64,000 nt of DNA from Brevibacillus agri (GCF_004117055.1 NZ_CP026363.1:2286001-2350000), one strand, 5' to 3'. Shown: positions 1 through 8,569, counted from the stretch's first letter. Notes: generated by a model not told the origin, from the letters alone. Made by a program: numbers and translations.

Positions 1-138
1 TGTTCCAGTTAAAATTTCTTCGTATTTAAGAAGAAAGCGGAACTAGCAGGCTTTTGTACAGAGCGGCCCGCTACTCGCAAGCCGCCACTCCGTTGCTTCG
101 CTTTGCCATGCGCGGTTTGCATGGCTTTTTTGTACCGT

Positions 139-164
139 AAAAAATCCCCTGGTTGCCCAGGGGA
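139..164 (-). terminator. Intrinsic terminator of the small gene at 194-397
   Basis: An 8-bp stem (TCCCCTGG/CCAGGGGA) with a four-base loop is followed, reading on the minus strand, by a run of T residues. It sits 30 bases after the stop codon of the minus-strand gene, so it fits as that gene's terminator. Confidence 0.7.
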
Positions 165-193
165 CGAAAATGATCGTGGCTATATGGCTAGGA

Positions 194-397
194 TTAGGAT
201 AGGTAAGTTAGGGCGTAGCTGTAGTTTCGCAGCGTATAGGATAACAGCTTCTTCTGGTGCTCCGAGAGCGCGAGGAATACAAATTCTACTTGATCATTTT
301 CAAACGGGCGGACATAAAAGCAGGAAATTCCATGACAAATAATTTCTTTCTTTAACGTCAGTGCTGCACTGGCATCGGTTCGTATATGCACTTCCAC
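194..397 (-). CDS. Small hypothetical protein, 67 aa
   Basis: I do not recognise this protein. A longer reading frame extends upstream to about 445, but that TTG start has no ribosome binding site. The GTG at 397 is preceded by AAGGAGG ten bases away, so I chose it. The product is about 67 residues, without signal peptide or membrane segment. It begins MEVHIRTD, has two Cys residues in its middle (motif ICHGISC), and ends with a Tyr/Leu-rich segment. A terminator follows at 139-164. The good ribosome binding site and the terminator are the main support for a real gene; no function can be suggested. Confidence 0.55.
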   Translation of the reverse strand: MEVHIRTDASAALTLKKEIICHGISCFYVRPFENDQVEFVFLALSEHQKKLLSYTLRNYSYALTYLS

Positions 398-536
398 GGC
401 CTTGTACCCTCCTTGGACATTCACTAGAGTACCAAAAAAAGCCAAAGGAAAAACACGGGAGTTATGGCAGATTCATGTCCAAGGTGTTACCATTTTTTGT
501 ATGAAGAATGACAATCGTGACAATTCGCAAAACAGC

Positions 537-821
537 CTATTTCAAGTCGTCCGGAATGCATTTGGAGCGGGAAAAATAGGCGGAAATCATCGCGGCCACC
601 CTGCCCTTTTCCGTGTTCATGTCGATTTTGTTTTGCAAGCAGCGCAAAAGCTCCTGGTCGCAGCTACAGGAAAAATAGCCGCGCTTTTGATAGCAGCGGT
701 CGTGCTTTTTGCAGCAGCGGTCGATATCGTCAATCGGGGCGCCCGGCCCCGAACAGCCCGGGCCGCACCAGTTTCCGTACAAACAAGGAATCCGACCTGC
801 CCGCCGTCTTCTTCTGCCCAC
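537..821 (-). CDS. Phospholipase A2-like small protein
   Basis: The 94-residue product carries the hallmark of secreted phospholipases A2. A Gly/Cys-rich calcium-loop-like segment (YGNWCGPGCSG, residues 15-25) is followed by CCKKHDRCY at 36-44, with the catalytic His40-Asp41 pair flanked by disulfide cysteines. More cysteines follow (CSCDQ, LLRCLQ). Such enzymes hydrolyse the sn-2 ester of phospholipids with calcium. No signal peptide is visible: the N-terminus is a basic Arg run, which may instead favour membrane binding or a coat/spore location. The start is a GTG with GGAG nine bases upstream; an ATG in another frame overlaps it. Activity is inferred from motifs only. Confidence 0.75.
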   Translation of the reverse strand: MGRRRRRAGRIPCLYGNWCGPGCSGPGAPIDDIDRCCKKHDRCYQKRGYFSCSCDQELLRCLQNKIDMNTEKGRVAAMISAYFSRSKCIPDDLK

Positions 822-1034
822 CAGCCATCACTCCGCATCGTCAATGATTATTGGTAGCATATTGGAAAAGCGGGGAAGTTGCTTTAGGCAATTTCCACGA
901 AAATTGACGCAAAAACTTGCGAGGCAGAGCGGAGAGAGGGTGGTGTCATGGCGGTCGCTGCCAGGACGAGAACGCCAGCGGGGAGCCGCTTCGTTTTCAC
1001 AGATTTGCACGCAGAAAAACTTTTAAAATACTCC

Positions 1035-1063
1035 TTGAAATCGGCTGCTAGATATGATAGATT
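1035..1063 (+). promoter_or_regulatory. Promoter of the Ser-Glu-Val-Leu tRNA cluster
   Basis: TTGAAA (1035-1040), a 17-base spacer and TAGATT (1058-1063) give a plausible sigma-A promoter about 40 bases before the first tRNA. Confidence 0.5.
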
Positions 1064-1107
1064 AGTTCTTGCCCGAGCGATATGCGAACAGGGCAAGCGG
1101 AAAATTT

Positions 1108-1200
1108 GGATGGATGTCCGAGCGGCCGAAGGAGCACGATTGGAAATCGTGTAGGCGGGGTCGACCCGTCTCGTGGGTTCAAATCCCACTCCATCCGCCA
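1108..1200 (+). tRNA. tRNA-Ser (GGA)
   Basis: The seven-base acceptor stem GGATGGA pairs with TCCATCC. The anticodon loop reads TTGGAAA with anticodon GGA, a long variable arm typical of serine tRNA is present, and the CCA end is encoded. First of four tRNAs in one transcript. Confidence 0.95.
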
Positions 1201-1204
1201 TCAT

Positions 1205-1278
1205 GGCCCGTTGGTGAAGCGGTTTAACACAGCAGCCTTTCACGCTGTCATACAGGGGTTCGAATCCCCTACGGGTCA
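1205..1278 (+). tRNA. tRNA-Glu (UUC)
   Basis: The acceptor stem GGCCCGT/ACGGGTC (with one G-U pair) encloses a cloverleaf with anticodon TTC. The 3' end reads ACC then T, so the terminal CCA is not fully encoded and the last A must be added after processing. Confidence 0.93.
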
Positions 1279-1379
1279 CCTAGTTCCCCCACAAAGCGAA
1301 GTGGATGCGTTGTAACAACGCCGAGTACTTTGCGGGGCCCCAACAACTGGTTGGAACCCGACTTTTGTCGGGGAAGAGT

Positions 1380-1455
1380 GGAGGCTTAGCTCAGCCGGGA
1401 GAGCATCTGCCTTACAAGCAGAGGGTCGGCGGTTCGATCCCGTCAGCCTCCACCA
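1380..1455 (+). tRNA. tRNA-Val (UAC)
   Basis: Acceptor stem GGAGGCT/AGCCTCC, anticodon TAC in the loop CTTACAA, a standard T-arm (GGTTCGATCC) and an encoded CCA. It follows tRNA-Glu after about 100 bases of spacer. Confidence 0.95.
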
Positions 1456-1466
1456 TTTTCATATTT

Positions 1467-1553
1467 GCGGTCGTGGCGGAATTGGCAGACGCGCTAGATT
1501 CAGGTTCTAGTGGTGGCAACACCGTGGAGGTTCAAGTCCTCTCGACCGCACCA
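1467..1553 (+). tRNA. tRNA-Leu (CAG)
   Basis: Acceptor stem GCGGTCG/CGACCGC, anticodon CAG, a class II variable arm and an encoded CCA. Last tRNA of the cluster; the AT-rich defence region begins downstream of it. Confidence 0.95.
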
Positions 1554-1568
1554 ATTTAAAAAATGAAC

Positions 1569-1609
1569 GAGCTCTTGAATTTGTCCTTGCGACGCTTCAA
1601 GAGCTTTTT
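1569..1609 (+). terminator. Terminator of the tRNA cluster
   Basis: A ten-base stem (AGCTCTTGAA/TTCAAGAGCT) with a 16-base loop is followed by TTTTT. It ends the Ser-Glu-Val-Leu tRNA transcript. Confidence 0.8.
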
Positions 1610-1845
1610 GTATTCTTGGGATTTGTAGTTTGTTGCTCATGGTTTGAGCTGATTAAGATGCAGTCCTTTTCACATCATCACTCCTCGATATCAGAGCATA
1701 AACAAAAAGGTGCCGTCTAATAAGTGAGCTCTAGCTCATTTTGAGACAGTTTACCGATAAAATAATGCTGGTTTGAAAAAAGGCAGCGTGTGGGAGGCTA
1801 TCCCCGCGCTGCTATTGCAATTTTTTACAGAATTCACCATAAGTT
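1610..1845. other. Intergenic spacer with one GC-rich hairpin
   Basis: No gene is visible between the tRNA terminator and the promoter of the defence genes. The stretch is AT-rich apart from a strong hairpin at 1782-1813 (GGCAGCGTGTGGG against CCCCGCGCTGCT). T-runs lie near it on both sides, so it may be a terminator left from, or shielding, the inserted module. Confidence 0.5.
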
Positions 1846-1875
1846 TTGAAGGGAGTGGGTATATAGATGTAGAAT
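1846..1875 (+). promoter_or_regulatory. Candidate promoter of gajA-gajB
   Basis: TTGAAG (1846-1851), an 18-base spacer and TAGAAT (1870-1875) lie about 60 bases before the gajA start. It is the best sigma-A-like match in this AT-rich leader; AT-rich DNA gives chance matches easily. Confidence 0.4.
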
Positions 1876-1936
1876 TATGAAGTGATATGTAGTGCTAACG
1901 TCTAATTTTAGGTCGAATAGAAGAGGGGGTCGCACT

Positions 1937-4021
1937 ATGTTTTTGCGACAGCTAAATATTTGGAACTTTAGAAAATACGGCGTATCTGTGCAGGATAGTA
2001 AATTACCAGGACTGGTTGTTCCGTTTAATGAAAGTTTTAACTTACTTATAGGGGAAAATGATTCGGGAAAAACGGCAATAGTTGATGCCATCAAAATGAC
2101 ATTAGGAACCTCAAGTGAAGATTCATTTCGTATATCTGAAAGTGACTTTCATGTTGATAAAGACGGGAATACGGCTCAGGAGATCAAGATCGAATGTATT
2201 TTTTCAGGATTATCGGAGAAAGAAGCGGGAATATTCTTGGAATGGCTTACTTTTGATAAAGATGGAAAATATGAACTACAAGTCAGAATGACAGCAAAAA
2301 AAGTGAAGAATGATTTACTTTTCAGTGAAAGAATAGAAAGAACAGTTAAAGCTGGTCCAGAAAATGCTTCTAGTAAACTTGAGGGACTTGCACGAGAGCT
2401 ACTTAAATCAACATATCTCAAGCCACTTAGAGATGCTGAAAATGAACTTAAACCAGGTGTAAGATCTAGACTTGCTCAAATTTTAAAAAATCATCGAGCT
2501 TTTCGGAAGAATAATTCGTTAGAGAGGCACCCCTTAGAGATTGCGTTTCAAGAGGCTAATGATAAAGTCGAAGAGTTCTTTGATCTGCCCTACTCAGATG
2601 GTGAAGATAAAACGATAAAATCTGAATTAACAGCTTATCTGGATAGTTTTTTCCATGAACCAATGAATGGTGAAGAGAAACATGAATCTAAGTTCAAAAT
2701 AACCCCAGTTAAACTAAATGAAATTCTAAAGAAATTAAGTCTACTGCTTGAGGATGTTCCATCAGGATTAGGTAGTCTGAATCTTTTATTTATAGCTGCT
2801 GAGCTTTTACTTCATGATGATGCACTTTCTATTGGACCCAATATTACTTTAATCGAGGAAATTGAAGCCCATCTTCATCCTCAAGCGCAATTAAGATTAA
2901 TTAAATATTTACAGAAAAATAGGTCAGAGGGCGCGACAGGGGGGCAATTTATTTTAACTACCCATAGTACAACATTAGCAGCATCTACAAAGCTCGAACA
3001 TATAATATTAGTACACGATGGAACGGCATATCCAATGAATGGAGAAAATACGAAACTTGAGTTGGAAGATTATAAATTTCTTGAGCGGTTTCTAGACTCG
3101 ACTAAAGCTAATTTGTTTTTCGCAAAGGGCGTCATCTTTGTCGAGGGTGATGCAGAAAATTTATTAGTGCCTGCAATTGCTGAACTAATTGGACGACCAT
3201 TACATAAATATGGAGTGTCCATTGTAAATATAGGAAATACTGCGTTTAACCGATATGTGAACATTTATTCTCGATCAGAAAAATGGTTGAATGATTTTCC
3301 TCAATTAAAGGTTCCAGTTGCTGTTATTACTGATGTGGATATAAAGCCAATGCCGTATTATCATGATTCTGACGAAAACACCATTAAAGCAATTTACGTT
3401 ATTAGAGATGAACATTTGCCTTTTATTGCTGGAAAAATGAATGTAGAAAAAGAAGATATTATTTCCCTCGTTCTTCAATCTTTTAGTACCAAGAAGGCTT
3501 TAACCGCAACTTTGGAAATGTATTCTACTGAGTTGTCGAACGGCGATATAAATGAAATTGCTGATTTAACTAAAGAAGATTTGTCACAAGAGACTATTGA
3601 TTCCCTTAGAGAAAGTAGAGCGCTTTCATTAAGAACGGAGTATGGTAATAATGAAAATATTCAAGTTTTCGTTGCGGCTAATTGGACTTTAGAATACGAG
3701 ATAGCTATGAGCTCTCTTAGAAACGAATTATTGGATGCAATCCATAACGTTAAATATAAAAATCCTAGTAGCGTAGCTAATTTGAAGAAATTAGTAGATA
3801 TAAAGCAAAAGATTGAAGGTCTTAGCTTTAGAGAAGCAGCAGCGTATGAAATATATAAGCCTTTACTTGAGAAAAAAGTATCAAAAGCGTCTGTAGCACA
3901 ACAGCTAGCCTTATTGCTTCATGAAAATGAAAGTGCTAGGGAAAGAGTAATTCAAGATGAATATCTTAAGTATTTGCGGGAGGCTATTTACCATGTAACT
4001 GGAGGACCAAGCAATGATTGA
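1937..4021 (+). CDS. gajA: Gabija anti-phage protein GajA (OLD-family ATPase/TOPRIM endonuclease)
   Basis: This 694-residue protein has an N-terminal ABC-type ATPase domain (Walker A GENDSGKT at 39-46; Walker B/D-loop region with LIEEIEAHLHPQ near 304) and a C-terminal TOPRIM nuclease domain (FVEGDAEN near 400; acidic DVD near 467). This is the layout of class 2 OLD nucleases. GajA homologues nick phage DNA when nucleotide pools fall. The start is the ATG after GAGGGGG; an upstream in-frame ATG lacks a site. The gene is much more AT-rich than its surroundings, which suggests transfer. It is longer than the roughly 580 residues of the best-studied GajA. A UvrD-like partner overlaps its end, which makes Gabija more likely than a lone OLD nuclease. 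Confidence 0.88.
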   Translation: MFLRQLNIWNFRKYGVSVQDSKLPGLVVPFNESFNLLIGENDSGKTAIVDAIKMTLGTSSEDSFRISESDFHVDKDGNTAQEIKIECIFSGLSEKEAGIFLEWLTFDKDGKYELQVRMTAKKVKNDLLFSERIERTVKAGPENASSKLEGLARELLKSTYLKPLRDAENELKPGVRSRLAQILKNHRAFRKNNSLERHPLEIAFQEANDKVEEFFDLPYSDGEDKTIKSELTAYLDSFFHEPMNGEEKHESKFKITPVKLNEILKKLSLLLEDVPSGLGSLNLLFIAAELLLHDDALSIGPNITLIEEIEAHLHPQAQLRLIKYLQKNRSEGATGGQFILTTHSTTLAASTKLEHIILVHDGTAYPMNGENTKLELEDYKFLERFLDSTKANLFFAKGVIFVEGDAENLLVPAIAELIGRPLHKYGVSIVNIGNTAFNRYVNIYSRSEKWLNDFPQLKVPVAVITDVDIKPMPYYHDSDENTIKAIYVIRDEHLPFIAGKMNVEKEDIISLVLQSFSTKKALTATLEMYSTELSNGDINEIADLTKEDLSQETIDSLRESRALSLRTEYGNNENIQVFVAANWTLEYEIAMSSLRNELLDAIHNVKYKNPSSVANLKKLVDIKQKIEGLSFREAAAYEIYKPLLEKKVSKASVAQQLALLLHENESARERVIQDEYLKYLREAIYHVTGGPSND

Positions 4022-5873
4022 AATTACTGTCGAAGATATTAAAAATGTAGAAACAGCTCTTCTAGGACAAACTAAATGGTTCTCACAAGAACAAAGAAGT
4101 ATTATAGCATACGGTCAATCCGGTGATGTTGTAGCGTGTCCAGGAAGCGGGAAAACTACTGTCTTAATTGCAAAAATTGCAATTTTGATGAAGAAAATAA
4201 AGGAAGCTGGCTTAGATTATGGTATATGTGTAATTACATATACAAATGTCGGTGTTGAAGAAATTTTAGTTAAGTTAAAACAATTAGGTATTAATGACGT
4301 TTCATACCCGCATTTTATTGGAACGATCCATGAATTTTTTAATTACTTCTTTGCTCTAAAAGCTTATTCTACCCTTTTTAATCGAGAGCGCTTTTTTTTC
4401 ATTGAAAACGAAGAGTACAAAGGTTACTTTTCTAGCTTTTTTGAAAAACATAAACCAGCTTGGTGGTCATTTGAGGCACCTACTTCTGCTGTTGAAGGAA
4501 CAAAATTATCAATTAATAATAATGGGGAGATTTCGTTAATAGGATTTGAAGATAAGAAGTATCACAGCGAGCTTCGGGAAACCTTTAAGGAAATGTTTCT
4601 TTCAGGCTATTTAAGACATAGTGATACAATAGCACTCTCTAAGTGGTATATCGAAAATAATAAAACGAAATTAAGCCAAGCATTTCAAGCGAGATTTAAA
4701 TATTTTTTTATGGATGAAACACAAGATACAAGTATTGATCAATATCAACTTATAACAAAGTTACTTGAAGGGAATAAAGAAACAGTGATACAGCGTTACG
4801 GCGATCCATATCAAGCTCTATATAATTTGTATTTTGGCGAGCCTGACGCTTGGGAGCCTCCAGTAGAAGAACGTATAGAAATAGCTACGAGTAATAGATT
4901 TGGAGAAAATATCGCTAAAATATTAAGGACTACCTGTATTGAAAGATATGCTCATCTAAAAGGAAGCGAGCTTGTTCCCTCTTTAGAACCTCATATACTT
5001 CTATATGATAATCAGGCAGAGGTGTTGGAAGCATATGCGCGGCTGCTGAAGTTATATGGGTTACCATTAAGCGATAAGAAGGTTTATGCAATTGCTCAAC
5101 ACCATGAAGCTGTTGGACATTATCACCAAGGATATCAAAGAGCAAAAAGTGACGGTCAGAGGAAATCAAATTTTGCTGATTGTTTAAATCAATTATATAA
5201 AGTGATGTCAAAAACATTAAGAAAGAAAAATCCCACCAATCGCTTGAAGTATGCTTCAAATAGATTGAATGATTTGCTTAATAACGAATTCCCTTCAGCA
5301 CATAATGATTTAAGAAGCATCTTTTCTAGGATTATTAGACAAGTTTATTTATGCCATGAATACAGTTCAGAACTTGAGTTATTTCATTTGTTATATAGAA
5401 AAATCTTAACAGAAGATTTTCAATTAGCTTTAGAAGATGAAGATACCAAGGCTGATGTCGAAAGTATTAATAACTTTATAATTAAAATGTTTACGGTTGA
5501 GACTCAAACTGAAATTGTAGACAGTAATAGTTTTAAACATCAGGATGTGTTAATTCATTTAAATACCATACACGGTGTTAAAGGAGAAACGCATTTATCT
5601 ACTTTGTTATTAGAGTCAACTATTAGGGCAGATTATTCTGATTTAGTTGATATCATGCCTTTTTTGCTAGGAAGTCATGACGAAGATCTAACAAAAGTTA
5701 TAAAAATTAAGGATACACTTAAATTAGCATATGTTGCCTTAAGTAGGCCTACGCACTTTGCAGGTATAGCAATTAATGAGGAGCACATAAGTCAAGAGGA
5801 CATTCTGATTGCACAGCGACATGGATGGAAAGTTCTAAAAGTCGGTGAACTAATTGTTGACAATAGTGAATAG
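4014..5873 (+). CDS. gajB: Gabija protein GajB (UvrD/PcrA-like helicase)
   Basis: A 619-residue superfamily 1 helicase. Motifs in order are Walker A ACPGSGKTTV (41-50), motif Ia around VITYTN, motif II FMDETQDT near 233, motif III with RYGDPYQ, motif V with HGVKGETH, and motif VI YVALSRP near 573. In Gabija, GajB associates with GajA and is thought to respond to DNA ends or to activate the nuclease. The start overlaps the end of gajA by 8 bases, so the two are translationally coupled and form one operon. The AT-rich codon use matches gajA and differs from the chromosome around it. An AddA- or PcrA-type repair helicase is less likely given the partner and the divergent middle region. Confidence 0.87.
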   Translation: MIEITVEDIKNVETALLGQTKWFSQEQRSIIAYGQSGDVVACPGSGKTTVLIAKIAILMKKIKEAGLDYGICVITYTNVGVEEILVKLKQLGINDVSYPHFIGTIHEFFNYFFALKAYSTLFNRERFFFIENEEYKGYFSSFFEKHKPAWWSFEAPTSAVEGTKLSINNNGEISLIGFEDKKYHSELRETFKEMFLSGYLRHSDTIALSKWYIENNKTKLSQAFQARFKYFFMDETQDTSIDQYQLITKLLEGNKETVIQRYGDPYQALYNLYFGEPDAWEPPVEERIEIATSNRFGENIAKILRTTCIERYAHLKGSELVPSLEPHILLYDNQAEVLEAYARLLKLYGLPLSDKKVYAIAQHHEAVGHYHQGYQRAKSDGQRKSNFADCLNQLYKVMSKTLRKKNPTNRLKYASNRLNDLLNNEFPSAHNDLRSIFSRIIRQVYLCHEYSSELELFHLLYRKILTEDFQLALEDEDTKADVESINNFIIKMFTVETQTEIVDSNSFKHQDVLIHLNTIHGVKGETHLSTLLLESTIRADYSDLVDIMPFLLGSHDEDLTKVIKIKDTLKLAYVALSRPTHFAGIAINEEHISQEDILIAQRHGWKVLKVGELIVDNSE

Positions 5874-5937
5874 GTGAAAAAGTAAAAAAGAGAACCAATT
5901 ACTTGAAGTGACCCCAAAAAGTTAGACACAATTTAGT

Positions 5938-6722
5938 TAAGATGCTTCTAGTACATGAGTCCGGTATTGTACCGGGCTCATGCCTTTTAATTTGGCTTTA
6001 ATCTTTTTGTGATTGAATTACTTGGATGTATTTTTTTAACTCTTCTTTGAATTGTTCCATACTCTCAAATTCTTGCGTATATAGGAATTCAGATTTTAAA
6101 ATGCCAAAGAAGTACTCCATAACGGCATTGTCATAACAATTCCCCTTATTAGACATGCTTTGTGTAATCCCACGTTCCGCTAACGCTTGTCGATACTGGC
6201 GCATTTGGTAATGCCAGCCCTGATCGGAATGAATGAGTAGGGTATCCCTTTCATCCAAATGTTCAAATTCTCTTTCAAGCATTGTAGAGACAAGAGAATA
6301 GACGGGACGTGATGCGAGAGAATACACAATAATTTCCCCAGTGAATAAATCTAACATCGGTGATAAGTAGGGCTTGCTGAACGAATGAGAAATATACAAG
6401 AAATCATGAATAATATGCAGATTTGGTTCCAAAACAGCAAAGTCAGAGTCTGAATGGCATATCAGTAGTATAAAATACTGTTTTTCCGATCCATTTTGAA
6501 CGTTTCGTGTGCCTCTTGATTGAACGAAATTCTTACTGGTGCAAGGTTTTTCAAAGAATTCCTGCAAAAACCTTGCACTTGGTTATAAATCCAGATTTTC
6601 CGCAGTTTTCTTTGATTATTTCACGATTCCTCGCGTTTATGCATTGTTCAGCAAGCCCTAAGTACAACTTTTCACCAAATAATTTAAGCGCTGTAATGTC
6701 CGTAACCCATTTCTGGTATGCT
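5938..6722 (-). pseudogene. IS3-family transposase OrfB, C-terminal remnant
   Basis: Reading inward on the minus strand, KWVTDITALKLFGEKLYL is encoded near 6715-6660. It is cut by the MITE, then resumes at 6364 with SPMLDLFTGEIIVY and the catalytic-core motifs IHSDQGWHY and SMSNKGNCYDNAVME of the rve integrase domain. Near 6010 a frameshift and a stop interrupt it; the lost frame continues as KIKAKLKGMSPVQYR to a stop at 5938. So this copy has a 5' truncation, an insertion and a frameshift, and cannot make active transposase. Confidence 0.85.
6370..6658. mobile_element. MITE-like element, 289 bp, inserted in the IS3 remnant
   Basis: The 13-base terminal repeats GGGCTTGCTGAAC and GTTCAGCAAGCCC are perfect inverted copies, with weaker similarity continuing about 30 bases inward. 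The element is flanked by TAAGTA on both sides (6364-6369 and 6659-6664). Removing it together with one TAAGTA rejoins the transposase reading frame exactly. An internal inverted repeat lies at 6539-6578 (GTGCAAGGTTTTT/AAAAACCTTGCAC). No complete coding frame is present, so it must have been moved by a transposase supplied elsewhere; the parent family is not identified. Confidence 0.85.
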
Positions 6723-6981
6723 TAAATTTGAACAAAAGATCGCCAAAACCTTGGTTTTCCAAGGCTCTTGACGGGTTTGAAATTCCTCATCCTCAATCTT
6801 GTTCCCCCTGCTGTATACTCTCTCCAAAAAACGTGGCCCCCAACAGGTCGCGCGGACAAGATATGGTATAACGAAAAGAAAGAAAACGCAGGAAAGAGGT
6901 TGGCATGCATGGACTCGGTTCTTCACGTGTTAAAAGAGTGCAGTCTCCTGGCGTGGGGAAAAAGGGAAGCCGTCCCTGGAA

Positions 6982-8505
6982 GTGGCGTTCTCGTCCCCGA
7001 CGATGCTCGCCCCGCTGTCAGGGCGAATGCGCATGCAGGACGGCAAGCGGACGGTTTGGCTGGGCCCGGAACAAATCGTGCTTTTGCGTCCGGGCCACTC
7101 GGTGACGATCTGCGCCGACAAAAACGAGAGCCCGCCTGTTTGCCGCCTGTCCTTCGAGAGCTATCGGCTGGCGGAGCACGACGATGAGCAGCTCGTCTAC
7201 CGCAACGACCGCAGTTGTTTGCCTGCGAGCGGCTGGGTCACGAATCGACTGCCGTATCGGGCAAATGTGCTGCTGAACGAGCTTTCGCACGCGTGCCAGC
7301 AAGCGTCCGCCCACGGCCAGACGGCAGAGCAAAAGCAGCACCAGCGCTTGTTCAAAGAGATGATGGAGCTTGCCCTTCAGTACGAAATTACGCCTGAACT
7401 GGATTGGGAGCCGTCGATCCAGAAAGCGGTAACCTATATCGAGGAAAACTACCGAAGCCCTATTACCCGCCCCGAGCTGGCGCGGCTGGCCGGATTTCAT
7501 ACAAGCTATTTTTCGACCTTGTTTGCGAAAAAGCTGGGGTGGGGCTATTCCGAATATTTGAATCGCGTGCGGATCGACCGCGCCAAAGAGCATTTGCTGA
7601 CGTCGGCCATGACGGTCAACGAAATTGCCGCGAAGGTCGGCTATGCAAACGGCGAGTATTTGAGCCGAAAATTCAAGCAACTGACCGGCATGTCCCCAGG
7701 CGAGTTCCGCAGTCGGCCGATTCCGAAGCGAATCGCCGCCTTTCAATTCGTGGGCGATTTGCTTGCGCTCGGTGTCACGCCTGTCGCCACTGACGATGAG
7801 CTTGTGCGCGGAGCGCTGCTGTTAAAAGAGGAACTGCAAAATGTTCCGACGGTCAACGGCGCATACGACGACGAGCAGCTCGCCAACCTGAAAGCGGATC
7901 TCGTCCTGGCTCCGACCTACTTTTATTACACGCCTGGCAGGATGAAGCGACTGCAAAACATCGCCCCGGTGCTGGCGCTGGAATGGGACAAGCTGGACCC
8001 GCTCGCGGAGCTTCGGCTGGTCGGCAAGCTGATTGGCAGAGAGCGGGAAGCGGAGCGATGGATCGAGCGCTATCAGGCACAGGTCGAAACTGCGAGAAAA
8101 CAACTGCAAAAGCTGATCGACAGAGGGGACACGGCCGCCGTCTACGAGCTGCGCCACGATGGCGTCTTCATCTGGAACAAAACGGCGAGAGGGGCGTACA
8201 ACCTGTACGACGCCCTTGGCTTCCGTCCGCCGGAGAGCGTGCACAGGGACGTGCTCGTGCCTGGACGGCATCTCTGGATTGCAGCAGACAGGCTGCCCGA
8301 ATACGCCGCAGACCATATGTTTGTCATTGATGCCCGCGATGACCATGGGGCGGGTGTGCATGGCCTGAGCTTGCCAGCCTTCGAAAAGGCTCCCGGACAG
8401 GTGTATGCGCTGGAGCTGAACGAATTTTGGAGCAGTGACGGCTTGGCGCTAGAGCGCCAGTTGCACATCCAGACAAATTGCTTGCTCCGCGGCGGCGCAG
8501 AGTGA
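6982..8505 (+). CDS. AraC-family regulator fused to a siderophore-binding domain (Btr-like)
   Basis: The main frame encodes 507 residues: the remainder of an N-terminal sensing region, an AraC helix-turn-helix domain (about residues 140-240, with IQKAVTYIEENY and YANGEYLSRKFKQLTG), and a C-terminal periplasmic-binding-protein-like domain (from about 245 to the end). This layout is that of Bacillus Btr, which activates siderophore uptake genes when the ferric siderophore binds. The siderophore-binding lipoprotein gene follows. The GTG at 6982 has no ribosome binding site. An ATG at 6909 with GAGG before it begins MDSVLHVLKECSLLAWGK in another frame; removing one A from the A-run at 6959-6963 would join the frames, so the 5' end is probably frameshifted. 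Confidence 0.8.
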   Translation: MAFSSPTMLAPLSGRMRMQDGKRTVWLGPEQIVLLRPGHSVTICADKNESPPVCRLSFESYRLAEHDDEQLVYRNDRSCLPASGWVTNRLPYRANVLLNELSHACQQASAHGQTAEQKQHQRLFKEMMELALQYEITPELDWEPSIQKAVTYIEENYRSPITRPELARLAGFHTSYFSTLFAKKLGWGYSEYLNRVRIDRAKEHLLTSAMTVNEIAAKVGYANGEYLSRKFKQLTGMSPGEFRSRPIPKRIAAFQFVGDLLALGVTPVATDDELVRGALLLKEELQNVPTVNGAYDDEQLANLKADLVLAPTYFYYTPGRMKRLQNIAPVLALEWDKLDPLAELRLVGKLIGREREAERWIERYQAQVETARKQLQKLIDRGDTAAVYELRHDGVFIWNKTARGAYNLYDALGFRPPESVHRDVLVPGRHLWIAADRLPEYAADHMFVIDARDDHGAGVHGLSLPAFEKAPGQVYALELNEFWSSDGLALERQLHIQTNCLLRGGAE

Positions 8506-8539
8506 ACATTTGTCCAGAAAAAACGGCAACTTTATGAAA

Positions 8540-8569
8540 TAGACGGTGTATGGAAAAGCTTGCTATGAT
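8540..8569 (+). promoter_or_regulatory. Candidate promoter of the siderophore-binding lipoprotein gene
   Basis: TAGACG, an 18-base spacer and an extended -10 (TGCTATGAT) lie about 60 bases before the gene. No clear Fur box was seen, which suits control by the adjacent AraC-type activator. Confidence 0.35.

Larger units (their letters stand above)
5904..6722 (-). mobile_element. Truncated IS3-family (IS150-like) element
   Basis: One terminal repeat is present: the sequence starting TGAAGTGACCCC at 5904, with AAAAAGTTAGACA after it, is the usual end of IS3/IS150-type elements. The OrfB transposase remnant runs toward it on the minus strand. The other end, orfA and the N-terminal half of orfB are missing; recognisable similarity stops near 6722. 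A separate MITE-like element is inserted inside. The element is dead but marks the edge of the inserted AT-rich region. Confidence 0.8.

Noticed and set aside
1467..6722. Integration of the defence module at the tRNA-Leu 3' end with a duplicated att site
   Set aside because: I looked for a second copy of the tRNA-Leu 3' end near the right edge and saw none, and there is no integrase gene. Proximity to tRNA genes alone does not prove tRNA-targeted integration.
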